Shown here piece by piece: positions 57,942 through 64,000 of a stretch of 64,000 nucleotides of DNA. Made by a program: the position numbers and the translations under genes. The stretch is from contig NZ_JAJLQY010000007.1 in the NCBI RefSeq assembly GCF_020991275.1, positions 1 through 64,000 on the forward strand, read 5' to 3'. The stretch comes from Actinocorallia sp. API 0066 (GTDB lineage: Bacteria > Actinomycetota > Actinomycetes > Streptosporangiales > Streptosporangiaceae). The notes beneath the pieces were generated by a model, which saw nothing but the letters and a program-made list of their open reading frames with translations, was not told the DNA's origin and ran no database searches. Position 1 is the first letter of the stretch; the number at the start of each line of letters is the position of its first letter.

Positions 57942-58895
57942 ATGTCAGCAGAAGGCGGAACCAAGGCGATCGTCGCGGCACTCGTGGCGAACCTGGGGAT
58001 CGCGGCGGCCAAGTTCGTGGCCTACGTCTTCACGAGTTCCTCGTCGATGCTCGCCGAGTCCATCCACTCCGTCGCGGACTCCGGCAACCAGGCGCTGCTG
58101 CTGGTGGGCAAGAAGCGGGCGACCCGTGCCAGCACGCCCGACCACCCGTTCGGCTACGGCCGCGAGCGGTACTTCTACGCCTTCATCGTCGCGCTCGTCC
58201 TGTTCACCGTAGGCGCGGTGTTCTCCATCTACGAGGGCGTGCACAAGCTCCAGGATCCGCATCCGGTCCAGTCGCCGCAGTGGGCGTTCGGCGTGCTCAT
58301 CGCGGCGATCGTCATGGAGACGTTCTCGTTCCGGACGGCGATCGTCGAGTCCAACGCGGTGCGCGGCGACCGGTCGTGGTGGGAGTTCATCCGCCGCTCC
58401 AAGGCGCCCGAGCTGCCCGTGGTGCTCCTGGAGGACCTGGGTGCTCTCGTCGGCCTGGTCCTGGCGCTGCTGGGCGTCGGCCTGGCCGTCATCACCGGCG
58501 ACGGGATCTGGGACGCGTTCGGCACCATCGCGATCGGCGTGCTGCTCGCGGTCATCGCGGTGATCCTCGCGTTCGAGACCAAGAGCCTCCTGCTCGGCGA
58601 GGGCGCGGGCGAGGCCGCCGACAAGGAGATCATCGCGGCGCTGGAGTCGGTGCCCGAGGTCGACCGGGTGATCCACCTGCGCACCCAGTACCTGGGGCCC
58701 GAGGAGCTGCTGGTCGCGGCGAAGATCGCGGTCGGCGACGACGACACCGCGGTCGAGATCGCCAAGGCCATCGACGCGGCCGAGAGCAAGGTCAGGGAGC
58801 TGATGCCGGTCGCGCGGCTCATCTACCTGGAGCCCGACCTGGACAAGCACAGGCCGGAGAAGTCCGCGCAGAACGGCGCGGCGCCGGTCGCCTAG
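57942..58895 (+). CDS. Cation diffusion facilitator (CDF) metal transporter
   Basis: A 317-residue CDF antiporter with six TM segments (residues about 8-215) and a C-terminal cytoplasmic metal-binding-like domain (about 225-305). SMLAESIHSVADSGNQALLL carries the H-x3-D site of TM2, and VLLEDLGALVGLVLALLG the Glu-Asp of TM5. It exports Zn, Mn, Fe or Co in exchange for protons; specificity cannot be read. ATG 57942 begins right after the SIS stop with GAGG upstream, so it is co-transcribed with the mannose genes. Two hairpins follow. Confidence 0.88.
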   Translation: MSAEGGTKAIVAALVANLGIAAAKFVAYVFTSSSSMLAESIHSVADSGNQALLLVGKKRATRASTPDHPFGYGRERYFYAFIVALVLFTVGAVFSIYEGVHKLQDPHPVQSPQWAFGVLIAAIVMETFSFRTAIVESNAVRGDRSWWEFIRRSKAPELPVVLLEDLGALVGLVLALLGVGLAVITGDGIWDAFGTIAIGVLLAVIAVILAFETKSLLLGEGAGEAADKEIIAALESVPEVDRVIHLRTQYLGPEELLVAAKIAVGDDDTAVEIAKAIDAAESKVRELMPVARLIYLEPDLDKHRPEKSAQNGAAPVA

Positions 58896-58918
58896 GCGAA
58901 CCGGACGAGAAAGACAAA

Positions 58919-58947
58919 GGCGTCGGCGGCCTGAGCCGTCCGACGCC
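58919..58947 (+). terminator. First hairpin after the CDF gene
   Basis: GGCGTCGG (58919-58926) and CCGACGCC (58940-58947) form an 8-bp stem with a 13-base loop, 24 bases after the stop. No U-run; it is probably part of a tandem termination region. Confidence 0.5.
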
Positions 58948-58958
58948 CTGATGAGCGG

Positions 58959-59007
58959 AGCCCCCGCCCGCCGGTTCCCCCGAATCCGGCGCGCGGGGGC
59001 TTCCTCT
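58959..59007 (+). terminator. Main terminator of the manB-CDF operon
   Basis: AGCCCCCGC (58959-58967) pairs with GCGGGGGCT (58993-59001), and inside it GCCGG (58970-58974) pairs with CCGGC (58986-58990), with TCCTCT after. The 276-base gap 58896-59171 otherwise holds only the kinase promoter region (TAAGGT near 59131). Confidence 0.75.
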
Positions 59008-59171
59008 GGAGACCCCCATCTCCTGCTCTCTGGCTTCAACCGTAGAAGGCGCGGAATCATTCCGCCTCCCCCGTCGGGTGCGTCACAGGGTCATCCTTCA
59101 GACGGAGCGGGCCACCGGGTATCGCACCCTAAGGTGAGGCGATCCGACGTAAACCCGGCGAGGATGAATCC

Positions 59172-60608
59172 GTGAGCAGCGAGAAGACACTCGGGACCGG
59201 CGCGGCCGAACACCTGTGGCGGCTGTCCGGCCGGGGCGTGGCCGCGGTCGGCCAGCTCCTGCTGTGGGCGCTGGAGGGGCTCGGCAGGCTGTTGCGGCCC
59301 CTCCGGGACAGGATCATGGCCCGCCTCTACGGACAGCAGCAGGGTGCGCCCCAGGGCCCGGTCTACGGGCCGTACGGGACCGTACTGGTGCCCCAGGCGG
59401 TGGTCCCGCAGGGGGCCCCAGAGGCGCCCGCGCCGCGTTGGATCGCCGCCTGGCAGCGGTTCTCCTCCTCGTGGGTGTACGCGCCCGTCACGGGCCTCCT
59501 GCTGACGCTGGCGGCCATCTACGAGGTCGGCACCAACACGTCCGACCTCTTCAGCGTCCAGGGCGGGTTCGCCGTCGCCGCGACGCTGCCGCTGGTGTGG
59601 CGGCGCGAGGTGCTGCGGCCCGCCGCCGCGATCACGCTGGGCGCCACCGCCGCCTCGCTGCTGTCGGGCCAGGAGTTCCTCGTCACCACCATGGCGGCGG
59701 CCCTGTGCATGCTGTATCTGCTCGCGCAGGCGCTGCCCCGGGCTTCGACGGGGGTGCTCGCCGTGACGTCGCTCATGGCCGTCGGCGTCGTCTACGTCGC
59801 CGGCACGGGGCTCGACTCGATCCCGTGGCCCGCCGCCGTCGCCGCGGTGATCGGCGCGATCGGGCTCGGCGACGCGCGGCGCACCGTCGAGGCGACCGCC
59901 GCCGAGGCGCGCGAGCAGCGGACCGAGACGCTCCAGGCGCTCGGCGACGCCCAGCGCGACCAGGCGGTGATGCGGGAGCGCGCGCGGATCGCCAGGGAGC
60001 TGCACGACGTCGTCGCGCACTCGGTCTCGATGATCGCGGTGCAGGCCGAGACGGCGCCCTACACGATGCCGTCGCTCTCGGAGGAGGCCAGGCAGGGGTA
60101 CGCGGAGATCGCCCACACCGCGCGCGAGGCGCTGGTGGAGATGCGCCGTCTCCTGGGCGTCCTGCGGTCGGACGCGCCCGCCGCGGACGGCGAGGTCACC
60201 CCGCAGCCACGGCTGGACAGGCTTGGCGATCTCCTGGAACAGCACAGGGGCGCGGGCGGATCGGCCTCCCTCGCGGTGCGCGGGGCGGAGCAGCCCTTGT
60301 CGGCGACCCTTGAGCTGTCGGCCTACCGGATCGTCCAGGAGGCCCTGACGAACGTGCGCAGGCACGCGCCGGGAGCACCCGTCCAGATCGACCTCACCTA
60401 CCACCCGGACAGGCTGGCGGTGCGCGTCCACAACGCGTCGGCCGGGCCCGCGCAGACCAGGGTGGACGGCTTCCCGCTGCCGACCAGCGGCGGGCACGGC
60501 CTCATCGGCATGCGCGAGCGCGCGACGATGCTGGGCGGCGACTTCCACGCGGGCCCGAGCCCCGACGGCGGCTTCGACGTCGCCGCCGACCTGCCCCTGC
60601 GCCCCTGA
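59172..60608 (+). CDS. NarL/DesK-type sensor histidine kinase
   Basis: A 478-residue membrane kinase. A cytoplasmic N-terminal region of about 95 residues has a Gln/Gly/Pro-rich stretch (RLYGQQQGAPQGPVYGPYG). About five hydrophobic segments follow at 100-235. The HisKA_3 dimerisation helix has phospho-acceptor H278 in RARIARELHDVVAHSVS. The ATPase domain has the N-box in IVQEALTNVRRHAPG and the G-box in GHGLIGMRERATMLGG. There is no large external sensor loop, so the signal is probably sensed in the membrane. GTG start after GAGGA. The response regulator follows 78 bases later. Confidence 0.9.
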   Translation: MSSEKTLGTGAAEHLWRLSGRGVAAVGQLLLWALEGLGRLLRPLRDRIMARLYGQQQGAPQGPVYGPYGTVLVPQAVVPQGAPEAPAPRWIAAWQRFSSSWVYAPVTGLLLTLAAIYEVGTNTSDLFSVQGGFAVAATLPLVWRREVLRPAAAITLGATAASLLSGQEFLVTTMAAALCMLYLLAQALPRASTGVLAVTSLMAVGVVYVAGTGLDSIPWPAAVAAVIGAIGLGDARRTVEATAAEAREQRTETLQALGDAQRDQAVMRERARIARELHDVVAHSVSMIAVQAETAPYTMPSLSEEARQGYAEIAHTAREALVEMRRLLGVLRSDAPAADGEVTPQPRLDRLGDLLEQHRGAGGSASLAVRGAEQPLSATLELSAYRIVQEALTNVRRHAPGAPVQIDLTYHPDRLAVRVHNASAGPAQTRVDGFPLPTSGGHGLIGMRERATMLGGDFHAGPSPDGGFDVAADLPLRP

Positions 60609-60686
60609 GGCCGGGCGGCCGCCCGGTTGAGACTGGCGCAACGCGCGGGGACTGGGACAATCGGGGGAACGGCGAGGGGAAGACGC

Positions 60687-61355
60687 ATGATCCGGGTGGT
60701 CATCGCGGACGATCAGACGATCGTCCGGGCTGGGTTCGCCGCGCTGCTCGGCGCGCAGGAGGACATCACCGTCGTCGGCGAGGCGGGCGACGGCGCGGAG
60801 GCGGTCGAGCTGGCCCGGCGGCACCGGCCGGACGTGATGGTCATGGACGTGCGGATGCCGCGCATGGACGGCATCGAGGCGACCCGGCGGGTGCTCGCCG
60901 ATCCGGCGGCGGAGGGCCTGCGCGTCCTCATCCTCACCACCTTCGACATCGACGAGCACGTGTACGACGCGCTCGCCGCGGGCGCCTCGGGGTTCCTGCT
61001 GAAGGACGCGACGGCCGCCGACCTCGTCTCGGCGGTGCGGATCGTGGCGCGGGGGGACGCGCTGCTCGCCCCTCAGGTGACCGGACGGCTCGTGCGGGAG
61101 TTCGCCCGGCAGCGGAGGTCCCGGATCACCCCTCCGGCCGCGCTGGCCACGCTGACGGCCCGGGAGAACGAGGTGCTCGTGCTCATGGCGGGCGGCCTGT
61201 CGAACGCGGAGATCGCGCGGCGGCTCGTGGTGAGCGAGCACACGGTGAAGACCCACGTGGCGCGGGTGTTCACGAAGCTGGGCCTGCGGGACCGCGCCCA
61301 GGCGGTGATGCTGGCCTACGAAAGCGGGCTTGTGGTGCCCGGTTCGTCGGGCTGA
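60687..61355 (+). CDS. NarL/LuxR-type response regulator
   Basis: A 222-residue partner of the kinase. The receiver domain has VVIADDQ, phospho-acceptor D54 (VMVMDVRMP), T in LILTTFD and K in FLLKDAT. The LuxR helix-turn-helix is LTARENEVLVLMAGGLSNAEIARRLVVSEHTVKTHVARVFTKLGLRDRAQAVMLA near the C terminus. ATG with GAGGGGAAG upstream. Its last 86 bases are antisense to the MerR gene 3' end. The target genes are unknown; the adjacent manB-CDF set and ahcY are candidates. Confidence 0.92.
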   Translation: MIRVVIADDQTIVRAGFAALLGAQEDITVVGEAGDGAEAVELARRHRPDVMVMDVRMPRMDGIEATRRVLADPAAEGLRVLILTTFDIDEHVYDALAAGASGFLLKDATAADLVSAVRIVARGDALLAPQVTGRLVREFARQRRSRITPPAALATLTARENEVLVLMAGGLSNAEIARRLVVSEHTVKTHVARVFTKLGLRDRAQAVMLAYESGLVVPGSSG

Positions 61356-61674
61356 GCAGGCGTTGCGCCTTGGCCTGGTCGAAGTCCAGGGCGCGGACGG
61401 GCTGCGGCGTCAGGCGGCCGAGGCGTTCGCCCAGCTCCTGGACGCGGGCGCGCGCCTCGGGGTCGGCCAGGACGCGCAGCGCGAAGGCGAGTTCGGAGGG
61501 GCCGACGTCGTAGCGCTGCTCGACGGCGAGGCCGAGGCCGACGGCGCGGAGGTCGAGTTCGGTGTACTGCCGGTGCACCCTGCCCGCACGCGGCGGAAGA
61601 AGTCCTAGTTTCTCCCGGTATCGCAGCATTCTCGGGGAGGTGCCGAGCCGCTGCGCCGCCTCCGTGATCCTCAT
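61270..61674 (-). CDS. MerR-family transcription regulator
   Basis: A 134-residue MerR-type protein: RITEAAQRLGTSPRMLRYREKLGLLPPRAGRVHRQYTELDLRAV is the winged helix and RxY-type wing, followed by a short dimerisation helix (about 75-110) and a Pro/Arg-rich tail. No effector-binding Cys cluster or GyrI-like domain is present, so it is a minimal MerR. ATG 61674 has no ribosome site: TAAGAT lies 7 bases upstream on its strand and sits at the exact centre of a 20-base palindrome, so leaderless expression and autoregulation are likely. It is divergent from ahcY, with 98 bases between starts, and its 3' end is antisense to the response regulator. Confidence 0.8.
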   Translation of the reverse strand: MRITEAAQRLGTSPRMLRYREKLGLLPPRAGRVHRQYTELDLRAVGLGLAVEQRYDVGPSELAFALRVLADPEARARVQELGERLGRLTPQPVRALDFDQAKAQRLLSPTNRAPQARFRRPASPPGRGPAGPAS

Positions 61675-61694
61675 TCTGACAATCTTATGTCAGA
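61675..61694. promoter_or_regulatory. Palindromic operator over the merR -10 element
   Basis: TCTGACA-N6-TGTCAGA, perfect 7-base arms, abuts the merR start codon. The six central bases read TAAGAT on the minus strand, the -10 of that gene. A bound repressor would block transcription, and bending could also affect ahcY. Confidence 0.65.
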
Positions 61695-61733
61695 TTCAGC
61701 CCCTCAGGCGTGCCCTCAGGGCGGAAGCGGGCC

Positions 61734-61763
61734 TAGACTTCCCGGCGGAGCCAACCAGAGGAG
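61734..61763 (+). promoter_or_regulatory. ahcY -10 element and ribosome-binding site
   Basis: TAGACT (61734-61739) is a plausible -10, giving a leader of about 25-30 bases, with AGAGGAG (61757-61763) 9 bases before the ATG. The short leader has no room for a SAH riboswitch. Confidence 0.5.
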
Positions 61764-61772
61764 TCGTAGAAG

Positions 61773-63203
<1,431 letters not shown>

Positions 63204-63209
63204 GCGGCC

Positions 63210-64000
63210 TTGACCTACCCCGACCCCACGGGCTCTGACATCGCGGACCCCGGCCTCGCGCAGGCCGGGGTCCGGCGCATCGACTGGGCGGACCGCGCCA
63301 TGCCCGTCCTCGCCGCGATCCGCGCCCGCTTCGCGGAGGAACGGCCCCTGGAGGGGCTGCGCGTGGCTGCCTGCATGCACGTCACCACTGAGACGGCCAA
63401 CCTGCTGCGCACGCTGCAAGCGGGCGGCGCGACAGTCGCCGTCGCGGCCTCCAACCCGCTGTCAACGCAGGACGACACGGCGGCGGCCCTCGCCGTCTCC
63501 TACGGGGTGTCCGTCCACGCGCGCGCGGGTGTGGACATGGACACGTACTACAGGCACATCCACGCGGCGCTCGACATAGCCCCGCACCTCGTCATCGACG
63601 ACGGATGCGACCTGGTGAACATCCTGCACACCGAACGCCTCGACCTCCTCGACGGCGTCCTGGCGGGCTGCGAGGAGACCACGACGGGCGTGCTCCGCCT
63701 GCACCAGATGGCACGCGAGGACGCCCTGCGCTTCCCCGTCGTGGCCGTCAACGACACCGCCACCAAACGGCTCTTCGACAACCGGTACGGGACGGGACAG
63801 TCCACCCTCGACGGCATCGTCAGGGCCACCAACACGCTGCTCGCGGGCAAGACCATCGTGGTCGCCGGATTCGGGTACTGCGGAAGGGGCCTCGCCGAGC
63901 GCGCGCGCGGACTGGGCGCACGGGTCGTCGTCACCGAGATCGACCCGGTGAAGGCGCTGGACGCGCTCCTCCAGGGCTTCCTGGTCGAGCCGATGGAACG
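63210..64000 (+). CDS. Second SAH-hydrolase homologue, archaeal/Thermotoga-type (cut by window end)
   Basis: An open frame from TTG 63210 runs off the window after 263 codons. [87 protein letters not shown] and [35 protein letters not shown] match the short SAH hydrolases of Thermotoga and archaea much better than the adjacent ahcY product. The Methanocaldococcus relative is reported to act on S-inosylhomocysteine, so a different nucleoside is possible. No ribosome site is visible; tight spacing to ahcY suggests coupling. An ATG at 63300 is in frame but would cut conserved residues. Confidence 0.88.
   Translation, partial: MTYPDPTGSDIADPGLAQAGVRRIDWADRAMPVLAAIRARFAEERPLEGLRVAACMHVTTETANLLRTLQAGGATVAVAASNPLSTQDDTAAALAVSYGVSVHARAGVDMDTYYRHIHAALDIAPHLVIDDGCDLVNILHTERLDLLDGVLAGCEETTTGVLRLHQMAREDALRFPVVAVNDTATKRLFDNRYGTGQSTLDGIVRATNTLLAGKTIVVAGFGYCGRGLAERARGLGARVVVTEIDPVKALDALLQGFLVEPME

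Noticed and set aside
61695-61772. SAH riboswitch upstream of ahcY
   Set aside because: The probable leader is only about 30 bases and shows none of the conserved SAH-aptamer core.

Overview
This is a high-GC (roughly 70-75 %) chromosomal segment from a spore-forming-type actinomycete. WhiB, F420 biosynthesis (FbiA/B/C), LCP ligases, the helD/LCP/manB/ahcY gene set, frequent GTG/TTG starts and many leaderless promoters all point to Actinomycetia. A Streptosporangiales/Actinomadura-like genus is my inference; no identification is possible without a search. No phage, transposase, CRISPR array or tRNA was seen. The window opens on the last bases of a 5S rRNA gene and its terminator, so an rRNA operon lies just upstream.

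Layout. (1) 1-4,800: end of rrn, a HelD-type RNA polymerase recycling ATPase, an SRPBCC protein, an HD-type (alarmone-hydrolase-like) protein and a glycosyltransferase. (2) 4,850-7,340: a sulfotransferase and an exported arylsulfatase. (3) 7,500-16,220: a nonulosonic-acid (sialic acid/Kdn-type) cell-wall glycopolymer cluster. It holds a CMP-sugar synthetase fused to a HAD phosphatase, a short NeuB-type synthase, three sialyltransferase-superfamily proteins (one degenerate), a DUF6716-like protein and two paralogous GT2 enzymes. (4) 16,450-30,470: wall-polymer assembly, with a large GT2, a GT-C mannosyltransferase, two GT2-TagF fusion polymerases, a secreted phospholipase D-like protein, an acyltransferase, an LCP ligase and a TIGR03089 protein. 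(5) 30,550-41,090: a GT-C membrane protein, a DarT/DarG toxin-antitoxin pair, a second LCP ligase, GT2 and GT4 enzymes, a flippase-like membrane protein, a mannose-1-phosphate guanylyltransferase-like protein and an AlkA-type glycosylase. (6) 41,170-47,290: coenzyme F420 genes fbiC, fbiB and fbiA around an MFS transporter. (7) 47,370-64,000: a low-complexity membrane protein, whiB, a giant GT2, DUF5719, a zincin-like protein, DUF3499, manB, Trm112-like, a SIS isomerase, a CDF transporter, a two-component system, a MerR regulator, ahcY and a second, archaeal/Thermotoga-type SAH hydrolase cut by the window end.

How it fits together. ManB, ManC and the SIS isomerase can supply mannose phosphates and GDP-mannose. 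Mannose-6-phosphate is also the precursor of Kdn. The NeuB/NeuA-HAD pair would turn it into CMP-Kdn or a related CMP-nonulosonate, and the sialyltransferase-fold enzymes would polymerise it. The TagF fusions would add a polyol-phosphate polymer. The two LCP proteins would attach polymers to peptidoglycan, while the acyltransferase, sulfotransferase and sulfatase could decorate or trim them. From memory, the whiB-manB-SIS-ahcY, fbiA/fbiB, manC and LCP/TIGR03089 block matches the Mycobacterium tuberculosis Rv3248c-Rv3268 neighbourhood. The nonulosonate cluster resembles the teichulosonic-acid locus reported in Streptomyces coelicolor. The nonulosonate cluster, the DarTG pair and the tandem SAH hydrolases are the parts most worth a second look.
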